NCBI GenBank assembly: GCA_025980475.1
Contig: JAICXL010000006.1
Coordinates: 1 to 58,028, forward strand
Source of the DNA: Nocardioidaceae bacterium
Lineage (GTDB): Bacteria > Actinomycetota > Actinomycetes > Propionibacteriales > Nocardioidaceae
Direction of reading: 5' to 3'
DNA length: 58,028 nt
Notes under the pieces: generated by a model
Told to the model about the DNA's origin: nothing
Databases searched by the model: none
Seen by the model: only the letters and a program-made list of their open reading frames with translations
Program-made: the position numbers and the translations under genes
Part shown: piece after piece, positions 9,042 through 18,537 of the stretch
How the letters are laid out: the number at the start of each line of letters is the position of its first letter
How positions within the stretch are numbered: position 1 is the stretch's first letter

Positions 9042-9119
9042 GGCCGCCGCCCTGCTGGCACGTCGGGCCCCTGCAGGCGCGTGGCATGAGGGCTGTGACT
9101 GGCCCCTGGAAGGAGCCAC

Positions 9120-9272
9120 GTGCACCACAAGCTTCCCTGGGCCCGTGGGGGCGGGACCAGCGTCACGGACGGGGTGATGCTCTGCCCCAGGCACCACACC
9201 TTCGCCCACGACAGCCGCTACCAGATGAAGACCAGCCCCAACGGCAGGGTCGCCTTCGGCAGACGCACATAG
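9120..9272 (+). pseudogene. C-terminal HNH endonuclease remnant (13E12/DUF222 type)
   Basis: A 50-codon frame starting with GTG (AAGGAG upstream) encodes the last part of an HNH nuclease: HHKLPWARGGGTS, then CPRHH and FAHDSRYQM, ending with NGRVAFGRR. This is how the HNH domain of actinobacterial DUF222/13E12-repeat proteins ends. The usual upstream CxxC and the whole DUF222 domain are missing, and the 78 bp before it show no trace of them. It is best read as a deletion remnant; a functional mini-protein is less likely because half of the beta-beta-alpha-metal fold is absent. Confidence 0.65.
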
Positions 9273-9303
9273 GCCGACGACTGCCGGCGGGATCAGCGGG
9301 TAA

Positions 9304-11796
9304 GTGCCTCGCGTGAACGACGACATCCCCGACCACTTCGTGCACGTCCGCGGGGCGGCCGAGCACAACCTGCGCAACGTCGACGTCGACATCCCGCGGG
9401 ACGCGATGGTGGCGTTCACCGGGGTCTCCGGATCCGGGAAGTCGTCGCTGGCGTTCGGCACCCTGTACGCCGAGGCACAACGGCGCTACTTCGAGTCGGT
9501 GGCGCCCTACGCACGGAGGCTGCTGCAGCAGGTCGGGGCACCGCACGTGCAGGAGATCACCGGTCTGCCGCCGGCGGTCGCCTTGCAGCAGCGGCGCGGG
9601 GCGCCGAGCTCGCGCTCATCGGTCGGCACGATCACCACGTTGTCCAACCTGCTGCGGATGCTCTACTCCCGCGCCGGCTCCTACCCGGACGGGGCATCTC
9701 GTCTGGAGGCAGAGGACTTCTCGCCCAACACCGCCGCCGGCGCCTGCCCGCGCTGTCACGGGCTGGCTGAGGTCCACGACGTCACCGAGGACCTGCTCGT
9801 GCCGGACCCGTCGCTGAGCATCCGCGATGGTGCCATCGCCGCCTGGCCGGGCGCGTGGCAGGGTGCCAACCTGCGCAGCATCGTCAGCGGGCTGGGCATC
9901 GACATCGACAAGCCGTGGCGAAAGCTGCGGAGGAGGGACCGCGACTGGCTGCTCTACACCGACGAGCAGCCGTCGGTGCTGATCAAGCCCGAGCGCGACC
10001 GCATCGACTACGGCTACTACGGCACGTTCTGGAGCGCACGCGCGCACGTCATGCACACGTTGGCGGACTCCAAGAGCGAGCGGATGCGCGAGCGGGCGCT
10101 GCGATTCGTCCGCAGCGTCCCCTGCCCGGTCTGCGCCGGCAGCGGGCTCCGCCCCGAGGCGTTGGCGGTCACCTTCGCCGGACGCACGATCGCCGAGGTC
10201 AACGCGATGCCGCTGACCCGGGTGGCCGAGCTCCTTCGGCCGGTCGCGGAGCTCACGGATGCCGAGGCGGCCATCTCGGACCCGTCCTCGGGCGAGAACA
10301 CCGAGGTGGCCGTGCGGATCTGCGCCGACCTGGTGGCGCGGGTCGAGGTGCTGCTCGACCTCGGCCTGGGCTACCTGGGCCTGGGCCGTCCGTCCACGAC
10401 ACTGTCACCCGGAGAGGCGCAACGGCTGCGGATCGCGAGCCAGCTCCGTTCGGGACTCTTCGGAGTGGTCTACGTGCTCGACGAACCGTCGGCCGGGCTG
10501 CACCCCGCCGACGCGGCGCCGCTGCTCGACGTGCTGGACCGGCTCAAGGCCACCGGAAACTCGCTCTTCGTCGTGGAGCACGACCTCGACGTCGTCCGCC
10601 GGGCGGACTGGGTCGTCGACATCGGGCCGGGTGCCGGGGAGGGCGGGGGACAGGTGCTCTACTCGGGCCCGGTTTCCGGTCTCGAGGCCGTCGAGGAGTC
10701 CGCGACCAGCTCCTACCTGTTCGGCCGGGCTGCCCCTGTCGAGCACCGCCGCCGGGAGCCGCAGGGCTGGTTGCGCCTGCGCGGCGTGACCCGGCACAAC
10801 CTGCGCGAGGTCGCCGTGGACGTGCCGCAGTGTGTGCTGACCGCCGTGACGGGGGTGTCCGGGTCCGGCAAGTCGACCCTGGTGACCCAGGTGCTCGCCG
10901 AGGTGGTGCGCTGCCACCTCGGGATCGATCGCGAAGATCCCGACGGCGCCGGGCTCGAGGTCGACGTGCAGGACGCCGCCGGGGTGGGCAGCTTCGACCG
11001 GCTGGTCATCGTGGACCAGCGGGCGATCGGCCGGACGCCGCGGTCCAACCCCGCGACGTACACCGGCATGTTCGACGTTGTCCGCAAGCTGTACGCCGGG
11101 ACCGAGCTGGCCAGGAAACGGCGCTACTCGGCCGGGCGCTTCTCCTTCAACGTGCCGCAGGGGCGCTGCGAGACCTGCCAGGGCGAGGGCTTCGTCGCGG
11201 TGGAGCTGCTGTTCCTCCCTGGGACCTACGCCGAGTGCCCCACGTGCCACGGCGCTCGCTACAACGCCGAGACGCTCGAGGTCACCTACCGGGACAGGAG
11301 CATCGCGGAGGTGCTGGCGATGTCCGTGGACGAGGCCGCCGAATTCTTCGGCGACTCGCCCGCCGCGTCGCGAAGCCTGGAGACGCTGCGGGACGTGGGC
11401 CTCGGCTACCTGCGGCTGGGTCAGCCGGCCACCGAGCTCAGCGGCGGGGAGGCCCAGCGCATCAAGCTCGCGACCGAGCTCCAACGGGCTCGTCGCGGGC
11501 ACGCGTTGTACCTGCTCGACGAGCCGACCTCGGGGCTGCACCCGGCGGACGTTGCCCTGCTCCTGCGTCAGCTGCACCGGCTCGTCGACGCCGGCAACAC
11601 CGTGGTCCTGGTCGAGCATGACCTCGACACGATCGCGACCGCCGACTGGGTGATCGACCTCGGACCGGGTGGGGGTGACGCCGGCGGCCGGATCGTCGCC
11701 ACCGGGCCACCCGAGAAGGTCGCCCGCGCCAGGGGCAGCGCCACGGCGCCGTACCTCGCCGACCGGCTCCGGCACGGGGGAACCAGTAGTCGCTAG
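9304..11796 (+). CDS. Short UvrA-like ABC ATPase (UvrA2 class)
   Basis: Excinuclease UvrA relative of 830 residues, against about 950 for true UvrA. Both ATPase halves are present: Walker A GVSGSGKSS at 40-48 and GVSGSGKST near 516-524, signatures LSPGEAQRL and LSGGEAQRI, Walker B YVLDEPSAGLHP and YLLDEPTSGLHP. Zinc-module cysteines occur in CPRCHG (148, 151), CPVCAG and in CETCQGEG...CPTCHG (about 622-652). The missing length corresponds to the UvrB-interaction part, the mark of UvrA2 proteins, linked to tolerance of DNA-binding drugs rather than core repair. The GTG at 9304 is chosen, though GTG at 9313 is also possible; the ribosome site is weak. Confidence 0.9.
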   Translation: MPRVNDDIPDHFVHVRGAAEHNLRNVDVDIPRDAMVAFTGVSGSGKSSLAFGTLYAEAQRRYFESVAPYARRLLQQVGAPHVQEITGLPPAVALQQRRGAPSSRSSVGTITTLSNLLRMLYSRAGSYPDGASRLEAEDFSPNTAAGACPRCHGLAEVHDVTEDLLVPDPSLSIRDGAIAAWPGAWQGANLRSIVSGLGIDIDKPWRKLRRRDRDWLLYTDEQPSVLIKPERDRIDYGYYGTFWSARAHVMHTLADSKSERMRERALRFVRSVPCPVCAGSGLRPEALAVTFAGRTIAEVNAMPLTRVAELLRPVAELTDAEAAISDPSSGENTEVAVRICADLVARVEVLLDLGLGYLGLGRPSTTLSPGEAQRLRIASQLRSGLFGVVYVLDEPSAGLHPADAAPLLDVLDRLKATGNSLFVVEHDLDVVRRADWVVDIGPGAGEGGGQVLYSGPVSGLEAVEESATSSYLFGRAAPVEHRRREPQGWLRLRGVTRHNLREVAVDVPQCVLTAVTGVSGSGKSTLVTQVLAEVVRCHLGIDREDPDGAGLEVDVQDAAGVGSFDRLVIVDQRAIGRTPRSNPATYTGMFDVVRKLYAGTELARKRRYSAGRFSFNVPQGRCETCQGEGFVAVELLFLPGTYAECPTCHGARYNAETLEVTYRDRSIAEVLAMSVDEAAEFFGDSPAASRSLETLRDVGLGYLRLGQPATELSGGEAQRIKLATELQRARRGHALYLLDEPTSGLHPADVALLLRQLHRLVDAGNTVVLVEHDLDTIATADWVIDLGPGGGDAGGRIVATGPPEKVARARGSATAPYLADRLRHGGTSSR

Positions 11797-11799
11797 GGT
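11794..11799 (+). promoter_or_regulatory. -10 box TAGGGT of the DUF3516 helicase (leaderless)
   Basis: TAGGGT overlaps the stop codon of the UvrA2 gene and lies 7 nt before the GTG at 11807. That spacing would place transcription initiation at the start codon, so this gene can be transcribed separately from uvrA2 without a leader. Confidence 0.5.
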
Positions 11800-11806
11800 C
11801 GGGCCG

Positions 11807-14374
11807 GTGACCGAAGCGGCGTACGAGCGGGTCCTGGCCTGGACCGAGGAGCAGGGGCTGTCGCTCTACCCGCACCAGGAGGAGGCGATCCTCGAGCTGC
11901 TCGCGGGCAACAACGTCGTGCTCGCCACGCCGACGGGCTCGGGCAAGTCGCTGGTGGCCATCGCCGGGCACATGGCGGCGATGGCCGAGGGCCGGGTGTC
12001 GTTCTACACCGCCCCGATCAAGGCGCTGGTCAGCGAGAAGTTCTTCGCGCTGTGCGACGTCTTCGGCGCCGAGGACGTCGGGCTGCTCACCGGGGACGCC
12101 TCGGTCAACCCCGACGCCCCGATCATCTGCTGCACCGCAGAAGTGCTGGCCAACATCGCCTTGCGCGAGGGCAGCACGGCCGACGTCGGGCTGGTGATCA
12201 TGGACGAGTTCCACTTCTACGCCGACCCGCAGCGCGGATGGGCGTGGCAGGTGCCGTTGCTGGAGCTCACCGCTTCGCAGTTCGTGCTGATGTCAGCCAC
12301 GCTCGGAGACGTCACCGAGCTGGCCAACGACATGCGCCGCCGCAACGGCCGGGAGACCGCGATCGTCGACAAGGCGGAGCGGCCGGTGCCGCTGCACTTC
12401 AGCTGGTCGGTGGAGCCGCTGGGCGACACGCTGACCGAGCTCGTCGAGACCGGGCAGGCGCCGGTCTACGTCGTGCACTTCACCCAGGCGGCGGCCGTGG
12501 AGCAGGCGACGTCGCTGCTGAACCCGGCACTGCCCAAGCCCGCCGACCCCGACCGGCTGGCGGAGCGGCTGGCCGGCGTCAGGTTCGGCGCGGGCTTCGG
12601 CAAGACGCTGTCCCGGCTGCTGCGCCGCGGGGTCGGCGTGCACCATGCGGGGATGCTGCCGCGCTACCGCCGGCTGGTGGAGCAGCTCGCCCAGGAGGGG
12701 CTGCTGACGATCATCTGCGGCACCGACACCCTCGGCGTCGGGATCAACGTCCCGATCCGCACGGTCCTCTTCACGGGGCTGGCGAAGTTCGACGGGCACC
12801 GCCAGCGGGTGCTGCGGACGAGGGAGTTCCTCCAGATCGCCGGTCGCGCCGGACGGGCCGGTTTCGACACTGCGGGATATGTCGTCGTACAGGCCCCCGA
12901 GCACGTCATCGAGAACGAGCGGGCCAAGGCCAAGGCGGCCGCGAAGAACGCGGCGATGAGCGAGGCCAAGCGGTCGAAGCGGGGCTCGAAGGCGCAGCTG
13001 AAGAAGCCGCCGCCGGGGACCGTGGTGTGGACCGAGCAGACCTTCGAGAAGCTGGTGTCCGGTGCACCCGAGCCGTTGCGGTCGCAGATGCGCGTTGACA
13101 ACGGGATGCTGGTCAACGTCGCCGCGCGCGAGGAGGACACCTTCGCGGTGATGCGCCGCCTCGTGATGGACAACCACGAGGACCGGCGTACCCAGCTCCG
13201 GCTTGCCCGGCGGGCGCTGCGGCTGGCCCGCAGCCTGGTCCGCAACGGCGTCCTGACCAGGCTCGACGAGCCCGACGAGTTCGGCCGTCGCTACGTGCTC
13301 ACGGTCGAGCTGCCCCCGGACTTCGCCCTCAACCAGCCGCTGTCACTCTTCGCGATCGCCTCGCTCGACCTGCTCGACCCCGAGTCCGAGACCTACCCGC
13401 TGGACATCGTCTCGGTGATCGAGGCGGTGCTGGACCCACCGCGGCAGATCCTCAACGCCTTGCAGCACGAGGCCCGCGGCGAGGCGATCGCGGAGCTGAA
13501 GGCAGACGGGGTGGAGTACGACGACCGGATGGCGATGCTCGAGGAGATCAGCTGGCCCCAGCCCCTCGCCGACCTCCTGGTGCCGGTCTTCGAGATCTAC
13601 CGCGAGACGCATCCGTGGCTGCCGATCGACGCGCTGGATCCCAAGTCGGTCGTGCGCGAGATGTACGAGCAGGGGATGGGCTTCACCGACTTCGTCGGGC
13701 GCTACCGGATCGCGCGGTCGGAGGGGCTGCTGCTGCGCTACCTCAGCGACGCCTACCGGACGTTGCGGCAGACCGTGCCCGACGCGCACCGGCCGCCGGA
13801 GCTGGAGGACCTGGTCGCGTGGCTGGGGGAGACCGTGCGGCAGACCGACTCATCCCTGCTGGACGAGTGGGAGGCGCTCTCCGACCCCGACCACCGGCCA
13901 CGCACGCTCGTCGATGCTGCGGCTCCACCACCTCGGCCGCTGTCCCAGCAGGAGCGCGCCTTCCGGGTGATGATCCGCAACGCGATGTGGCGCCGGGTGG
14001 AGCTGGTCGCCCGCGACGACGTGGACGGGCTCGCTGCGCTCTCGGAGTCCGAGGCTGCTCGTTTTGACCCGCCGCACGAGGTCGGGATGACCCGTGAGGA
14101 CTGGGACGCCGCCCTCGAGGCGTACTACGCCGAGCACGGCTCCGTCGGGACGGACGCCGACGCCCATGGACCCTCTCTGTTCGTCCTGGAGCGCACCGGT
14201 CGTCGCTGGCCGGTGCGGCAGACCCTCGCCGACCCGGCCGGCCACCACGACTGGGTGATCGAGGCGTGGGTCGACGTGGATGCCTCCGACGGGCTGGGAG
14301 AGCTGGTGCTCATGACGAGCTCGATGCGCGAGCTGTCGGGTATGGCGCCTTCGGCACCTGCTCCCGCAGGATGA
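11807..14374 (+). CDS. Ski2-like DEAD/DEAH-box RNA helicase with DUF3516
   Basis: Superfamily 2 helicase of 855 residues. Motif I TPTGSGKS at 41-48, motif II DEFH at 133-136 (a variant of DEVH/DExH), motif III SATLG, the Ski2/Mtr4-like HHAGMLPRYRR and motif VI QIAGRAGRAG. The C-terminal third (about 480-855) matches the actinobacterial DUF3516 extension. Such proteins probably remodel or unwind RNA; targets are unknown. The GTG at 11807 gives a conventional N-terminus and lies 7 nt after a TAGGGT box, while longer frames upstream fall inside uvrA2. The following membrane-protein gene starts 4 bp after the stop. Confidence 0.88.
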   Translation: MTEAAYERVLAWTEEQGLSLYPHQEEAILELLAGNNVVLATPTGSGKSLVAIAGHMAAMAEGRVSFYTAPIKALVSEKFFALCDVFGAEDVGLLTGDASVNPDAPIICCTAEVLANIALREGSTADVGLVIMDEFHFYADPQRGWAWQVPLLELTASQFVLMSATLGDVTELANDMRRRNGRETAIVDKAERPVPLHFSWSVEPLGDTLTELVETGQAPVYVVHFTQAAAVEQATSLLNPALPKPADPDRLAERLAGVRFGAGFGKTLSRLLRRGVGVHHAGMLPRYRRLVEQLAQEGLLTIICGTDTLGVGINVPIRTVLFTGLAKFDGHRQRVLRTREFLQIAGRAGRAGFDTAGYVVVQAPEHVIENERAKAKAAAKNAAMSEAKRSKRGSKAQLKKPPPGTVVWTEQTFEKLVSGAPEPLRSQMRVDNGMLVNVAAREEDTFAVMRRLVMDNHEDRRTQLRLARRALRLARSLVRNGVLTRLDEPDEFGRRYVLTVELPPDFALNQPLSLFAIASLDLLDPESETYPLDIVSVIEAVLDPPRQILNALQHEARGEAIAELKADGVEYDDRMAMLEEISWPQPLADLLVPVFEIYRETHPWLPIDALDPKSVVREMYEQGMGFTDFVGRYRIARSEGLLLRYLSDAYRTLRQTVPDAHRPPELEDLVAWLGETVRQTDSSLLDEWEALSDPDHRPRTLVDAAAPPPRPLSQQERAFRVMIRNAMWRRVELVARDDVDGLAALSESEAARFDPPHEVGMTREDWDAALEAYYAEHGSVGTDADAHGPSLFVLERTGRRWPVRQTLADPAGHHDWVIEAWVDVDASDGLGELVLMTSSMRELSGMAPSAPAPAG

Positions 14375-14378
14375 GCGC

Positions 14379-14813
14379 ATGAAGTTCGCCGCGCTGGCCA
14401 CGTGGGTGCTGGCCGCGCTCATGGGCGGCTACCTGCTCGCCACCTGGATCGCCAACGGCGGGTTGCGTCCTCGCTCCGGCGACCGGCCGTCGCGGTTCGC
14501 GCCGCAGCTGATCCTGGGCCACGGTGGCCTGGCGGCCGCCGGGCTGGCCGTGTGGGTCACCTACCTGTTCCTGCGGAGGCCGGCCCTCGCCTGGTCCGCG
14601 CTGGGCGTGCTCGCCGTGGTCGCCACGCTCGGTGCCACGATGTTCGGCCTCTGGCTCCGGGCGGGACACGGTCAGCCGCGAGGGCGCCACATCGCCGGGC
14701 CGCAGCACGCGGCCGAGGACCACTTCCCGCCGCCGGCGGTCCTGGTGCACGGCCTGTTCGCGGTGTCGACGGTCGGGCTCGTGCTGGTGACTGCCTTGCA
14801 GGCTGCGCGCTGA
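14379..14813 (+). CDS. Small four-helix membrane protein of unknown function
   Basis: Protein of 144 residues with four hydrophobic segments at about 2-26, 44-68, 72-94 and 119-141, and a His-rich loop with HGQPRGRHIAGPQHAAEDH between segments three and four. No catalytic motif is recognised. It begins 4 bp after the helicase stop, so it is probably cotranscribed, with AGGAT just before the ATG. The His-rich loop could bind metal or heme, but that is only a guess. Confidence 0.75.
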   Translation: MKFAALATWVLAALMGGYLLATWIANGGLRPRSGDRPSRFAPQLILGHGGLAAAGLAVWVTYLFLRRPALAWSALGVLAVVATLGATMFGLWLRAGHGQPRGRHIAGPQHAAEDHFPPPAVLVHGLFAVSTVGLVLVTALQAAR

Positions 14814-14833
14814 GTAGCTGGGGGTGCCGGCCT

Positions 14834-14851
14834 CCGGCTCGGCGGAGCCGG
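14834..14851. terminator. Bidirectional hairpin between convergent genes
   Basis: Perfect 7-bp stem CCGGCTC/GAGCCGG with a GGCG tetraloop. It lies 21 bp past the membrane-protein stop and 9 bp past the amidohydrolase stop on the other strand. No T-run follows, as is usual in high-GC actinobacteria, so terminator function is inferred. Confidence 0.5.
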
Positions 14852-14859
14852 CGGCCGGA

Positions 14860-16113
14860 TCAGGTCGAGAGGTAGCTCATCAGCGCGACCGTCATCGCCG
14901 AGGCCCCGGTGCGGAAGGTCGGCTCCATCACCGGCGCGAAGGTGCTGGCGTGGTTGCCGGGGATCACCTTGCCCAGCGTGCCGTCGGCCTCGGCGCGGTG
15001 GTAGGTCTCGGGGTCGAAGCCGCCCCAGATCCAGTAGAGGTAGGGAACGCCGAGCCCGTTGGGGATGTCGCTGAAGTCCTCGCTGCCGGTCGACGGGTCC
15101 ATCAGGATCGCCTTGTCGCCGAAGTGGTCGGTGAACGCTGCTGAGACCTTGTCGTAGACCGCCTGGGTGTTCTCGGTGACCGGGAAGGGGTCGGTGTACT
15201 CGAACTCCGGCGGCGCGGGTGATCCGGAGGCCTCGCACTCGGCCTCGACGATCCGCCCGACCGCGTCGCGCAGCTGCTTGCGGGTGTGGTCGTCGTACGA
15301 CCTGAGGTTGAGGAGCAGGGTGGTGGTCTCCGGGATCACGTTGCTCTTGCTGCCCGACTGGAAGCTGCCGACGGTGACCACGCCGAAGTGGCCAGGCGCC
15401 AGCTCGCGGGAGACGATCGCGTTGAGCCGCATCACGACCGCGCTGCCGAGCAGGACCGGGTCGATGCCGTAGTGCGGCATGGACCCGTGGGTGCCGCGCC
15501 CGTGCAGGGTGACCCGGATGCTGTCCGCGGCCGAGAGGGCGGCGCCCGGACGGGAGGCGACCGTGTCGTGGGGCAGGCCCATCACGTGCTGGCCCAGCGC
15601 GACGTCCGGCTTCGGGATCTGGACGGCCAGACCGTCGTCGACCATGGCGCGGGCGCCGGTGCCTAGCTCCTCGGCAGGCTGGAGGAGCGCGATGAACGTG
15701 CCCGACCAGTCCGTCGGGTGCTCTGCGAGCAGCTGGGCGGCGGCGAGCAGGCAGGTGACGTGCATGTCGTGGCCGCAGGCGTGCATCACCGGTGTCTGGT
15801 TGCCGTTGGCGTCCGACGCGGTGACCGTCGAGGCGTAGGGCAGGCCGGTCGCCTCGCGCACCGGCAGCGCGTCCATGTCTGCGCGCGCGAGGACGGTCGG
15901 ACCGTCGCCGTTGCGCAGGACCCCGACGAGCCCGGTGCCGCCGATGCCGGTGTGCACGTCGTAGCCGAGCCCGGTGAGCCGGTCGGCGACCAGTCCGGCG
16001 GTGCGGTGCTCCTGGAAGCTCAGCTCAGGGTGGCGATGGAGGTCCTGGTAGAAGTCCAGGTGCCAGGCCTGGATCTTGTCGAGCTCAGCGAGGAGCGCGT
16101 CGGTGGCAGCCAT
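14860..16113 (-). CDS. M20 family metallopeptidase/amidohydrolase
   Basis: Zinc-dependent amidohydrolase of the M20D (hippurate hydrolase/IAA-amino acid hydrolase) group, 417 residues, the usual length. Visible marks are [11 protein letters not shown] near residue 26, RADMDALP near 97-104, the metal ligand motif HACGHDMH near 131-138, and a GTEEL-like EELGTGA downstream. It hydrolyses N-acyl amino acids or related amides in the cytoplasm; the exact substrate cannot be told. The ATG at 16113 has AGGA about 7 nt upstream. It diverges from the aldo/keto reductase gene across 86 bp. Confidence 0.88.
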   Translation of the reverse strand: MAATDALLAELDKIQAWHLDFYQDLHRHPELSFQEHRTAGLVADRLTGLGYDVHTGIGGTGLVGVLRNGDGPTVLARADMDALPVREATGLPYASTVTASDANGNQTPVMHACGHDMHVTCLLAAAQLLAEHPTDWSGTFIALLQPAEELGTGARAMVDDGLAVQIPKPDVALGQHVMGLPHDTVASRPGAALSAADSIRVTLHGRGTHGSMPHYGIDPVLLGSAVVMRLNAIVSRELAPGHFGVVTVGSFQSGSKSNVIPETTTLLLNLRSYDDHTRKQLRDAVGRIVEAECEASGSPAPPEFEYTDPFPVTENTQAVYDKVSAAFTDHFGDKAILMDPSTGSEDFSDIPNGLGVPYLYWIWGGFDPETYHRAEADGTLGKVIPGNHASTFAPVMEPTFRTGASAMTVALMSYLST

Positions 16114-16199
16114 CTGACGTTCCTACTCCGCGTCGGGGGCCCGGGCAAGGCGTCGCGTCATGGCGGGCCGCTTTGGGTCGGGGTCGTTCACTGGAGGCC

Positions 16200-17210
16200 A
16201 TGACTCACACAACTTCTCTCGGCACCCGCACGCTCGGCACCGGCTCCTCTGCCCTCACGGTCTCCACGATGGGGCTGGGCTGCATGGGGATGTCGGAGTT
16301 CTACGGCGGGCGTGACGAGGGCGAGGCGGTGGCCACCCTCCACCGGGCCCTCGACCTCGGCGTGACCTTCCTCGACACCGCGGACATGTATGGACCGTTC
16401 ACCAACGAAAAGCTCGTCGGCCGGGCGATCAGGGACCGGCGCGACGAGGTGCAGCTGGCCACGAAGTTCGGCAACGAGCGTGCCGAGGACGGCACCCGGA
16501 TCGGCGTCAACGGACGCCCCGAGTATGTCCGGGCCGCGTGCGACGCCTCCCTGCAGCGACTCGGCGTCGACCACATCGACCTCTACTACCAGCACCGCGT
16601 CGACAAGAGCGTGCCGATCGAGGAGACCGTCGGTGCGATGGCGGAGCTGGTCGCTGCCGGCAAGGTGCGCCACCTCGGCCTGTCCGAGGCGTCGGCGGCG
16701 ACCATCCGCCGGGCACACGAGGTGCACCCGATCACCGCGCTGCAGTCGGAGTACTCCCTCTTCACCCGCGACATCGAGGACGAGGTGCTGCCGCTGCTGC
16801 GCCAGCTCCGCATCGGTCTGGTGCCCTACTCCCCACTCGGGCGCGGACTGCTGACCGGCAGCATCACCAGCACCGAGGCGCTGTCGGAGGACGACACCCG
16901 TCGAAGTGGCCGGTTCCCGCGCTTCACCGGCGAGGCGTTCCGGCACAACCTCGCGCTCGTCGAGCGGGTCCGGGAGCTCGCCGCGCAGAAGGACTGCACA
17001 CCCGGACAGCTCGCGCTCGCGTGGGTGCTCGCCCAGGGCGAGGACGTGGCGCCGATCCCGGGGACGAAGCGGGTGCGCTACCTGGAGGAGAACGTCGCTG
17101 CGGCCGACGTGAAGCTCACCGGCGACGACCTGGACGCGCTCGACGAGGCCGTGCCCCGCGAGGCGGTGGTGGGCGACCGCTACGGCGACATGTCCACCAT
17201 CGACTCCTGA
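16200..17210 (+). CDS. Aldo/keto reductase
   Basis: NADPH-dependent oxidoreductase with an (alpha/beta)8 barrel, 336 residues. The catalytic tetrad is intact: Asp59 and Tyr64 in LDTADMYG, Lys89 in ATKFG, His132 in YYQHR. The C-terminal coenzyme site is seen as PIPGTKR near residue 285. The subgroup resembles the AKR11/AKR13 general reductases that reduce small aldehydes or ketones. The ATG at 16200 has GGAGG only 2 nt away; an in-frame TTG at 16173 is an alternative adding nine residues. The methyltransferase gene follows after 13 bp. Confidence 0.9.
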   Translation: MTHTTSLGTRTLGTGSSALTVSTMGLGCMGMSEFYGGRDEGEAVATLHRALDLGVTFLDTADMYGPFTNEKLVGRAIRDRRDEVQLATKFGNERAEDGTRIGVNGRPEYVRAACDASLQRLGVDHIDLYYQHRVDKSVPIEETVGAMAELVAAGKVRHLGLSEASAATIRRAHEVHPITALQSEYSLFTRDIEDEVLPLLRQLRIGLVPYSPLGRGLLTGSITSTEALSEDDTRRSGRFPRFTGEAFRHNLALVERVRELAAQKDCTPGQLALAWVLAQGEDVAPIPGTKRVRYLEENVAAADVKLTGDDLDALDEAVPREAVVGDRYGDMSTIDS

Positions 17211-17223
17211 GCCAGCTGCCGCC

Positions 17224-18072
17224 ATGGGCGAGAACCCCTCCGAGGCCCTGCGGCAGCCGCGCCGGGGAGAGGACCTCTACCGGCATCGCGATGTCGCCGA
17301 GTCGTTCGGCTCGGACGCGGCACGCTATGACCGCTCCCGGCCGAGCTATCCGCAGGAGCTGGTGGAGCGCGTCCTGGCTGCGTCCCCGGGCCGCGAGGTG
17401 CTCGACGTCGGGGTGGGCACCGGCATCGTCGCCCGACTCTTCCAGGCGGCCGGCTGCCGGGTGATCGGTCTCGACCCCGACGAGCGGATGGCGCAGTTCG
17501 CCCGGCAGTCCGGCCTGGAGGTCGAGGTGGCGACGCTCGAGCACTGGGACGCCGGCGGGCGGCTCTTCGACGCGGTCGTGGCCGGGCAGACCTGGCACTG
17601 GGTGGAGCCGGTCGCCGCAACCGCGAAGGCCGCCTCGGTGCTCCGGCCGGGCGGGCGGCTGGCGGTCTTCTGGAACGCCGACCGGCCCCCGGAGGACCTG
17701 GCGGCCGCCTTCGGCGAGGTCTACGCCAGGGTGGCGCCCGACTCCCTGGTCGCCCGGCGCTGGACGGTGAGTGCCCCGGACGGGCGCTCGAGCATCGCGT
17801 CGAAGGGAGTCGCCGGCTTCACGGGCACGGCGGCGGCTGCGATGCGCGGGTCCGGTGCGCTCGGCGAACCGGAGGAGTGGCGCTTCGACTGGGAGCGCAC
17901 CTACACCAAGGACCAGTGGCTGGACCAGGTGCCCAGCACCGGTGACCACGGCAAGCTGGCGCCGGCACAGCTGGGCGACCTGCTCGCCGGCGTCGGGGCG
18001 GCGATCGACGCGGTGGGAGGCAGCTTCACGATGCCCTACACGACGCTGGCGGTGTCGGCCCGGCGGCGGTGA
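17224..18072 (+). CDS. Class I SAM-dependent methyltransferase
   Basis: Protein of 282 residues with SAM-binding motif I VLDVGVGTG (59-67), acidic ribose contact IGLDPD near 80-85 and an AVVAGQTWHWVE segment (about 118-129) typical of methyltransferase-11/25 folds. It probably methylates a small molecule; no substrate clue. It begins 13 bp after the aldo/keto reductase with little ribosome-site signal, suggesting an operon. Its stop overlaps a GTG that opens the reading frame of the DksA-like protein. Confidence 0.85.
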   Translation: MGENPSEALRQPRRGEDLYRHRDVAESFGSDAARYDRSRPSYPQELVERVLAASPGREVLDVGVGTGIVARLFQAAGCRVIGLDPDERMAQFARQSGLEVEVATLEHWDAGGRLFDAVVAGQTWHWVEPVAATAKAASVLRPGGRLAVFWNADRPPEDLAAAFGEVYARVAPDSLVARRWTVSAPDGRSSIASKGVAGFTGTAAAAMRGSGALGEPEEWRFDWERTYTKDQWLDQVPSTGDHGKLAPAQLGDLLAGVGAAIDAVGGSFTMPYTTLAVSARRR

Positions 18073-18161
18073 CTGCCCTGCTGCGTCGCCGTACGCCTCG
18101 GCGAGCCGCGCCGGACGTCGACGGGAAGAGACGGTCGACCGACACCGTTGCATCCTGCGAC

Positions 18162-18512
18162 ATGCCCGCCACCGACCCAGCTGCCGACCCGGCGCGCCGC
18201 CTCCTGGCGGAGCGAGAGCGCGTGCGCTCCCAGCTGGGCAGCCTCCGGGCGGACTTCGCGGGGATGGTCGAGGCCGCCCGCCAGGCCAACGCCGACGACG
18301 AGCACGACCCCGAGGGGTCGACGATCGCCTTCGAGCGGTCACAGCTCGCCGCGCACCTCCGCCAGGCCGAGGAGCACCTCGCCGCCATCGAGTCGGCGCT
18401 GGCGCGGACCCGCGAGGGTGGCTACGGCATCTGCTCGAGGTGCGGCAAGCGCATCCCGGCGGCGCGGCTGGAGGCGCGTCCGACGGCGAGCACCTGCGTG
18501 GGCTGCGCCTAG
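18162..18512 (+). CDS. TraR/DksA-family zinc-finger protein
   Basis: Small (116 residues) coiled-coil plus C4 zinc-finger protein: a long helical hairpin at about residues 8-84 followed by Cys91, Cys94, Cys112 and Cys115. DksA/TraR members act on the RNA polymerase secondary channel or have unknown roles in actinobacteria, where rRNA control mostly works through CarD/RbpA. The coiled-coil tip lacks an obvious DxxDxA pair, so DksA activity is uncertain. The ATG at 18162 gives the normal domain boundary; an in-frame GTG at 18069, overlapping the methyltransferase stop (GTGA), would add 31 low-complexity residues and is the alternative. Confidence 0.8.
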   Translation: MPATDPAADPARRLLAERERVRSQLGSLRADFAGMVEAARQANADDEHDPEGSTIAFERSQLAAHLRQAEEHLAAIESALARTREGGYGICSRCGKRIPAARLEARPTASTCVGCA

Positions 18513-18537
18513 CGTGCGCGGCGGGACTCGTCGGTCG

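Noticed and set aside
9304-11796. Canonical nucleotide-excision UvrA
   Set aside because: At 830 residues it lacks the UvrB-interaction part, so it was called UvrA2 class instead.
14870-14885. GGTAGCTCATCAG resembling a tRNA D-arm
   Set aside because: It is the reverse complement of the last codons of the M20 amidohydrolase and no acceptor or T-arm pairing follows.
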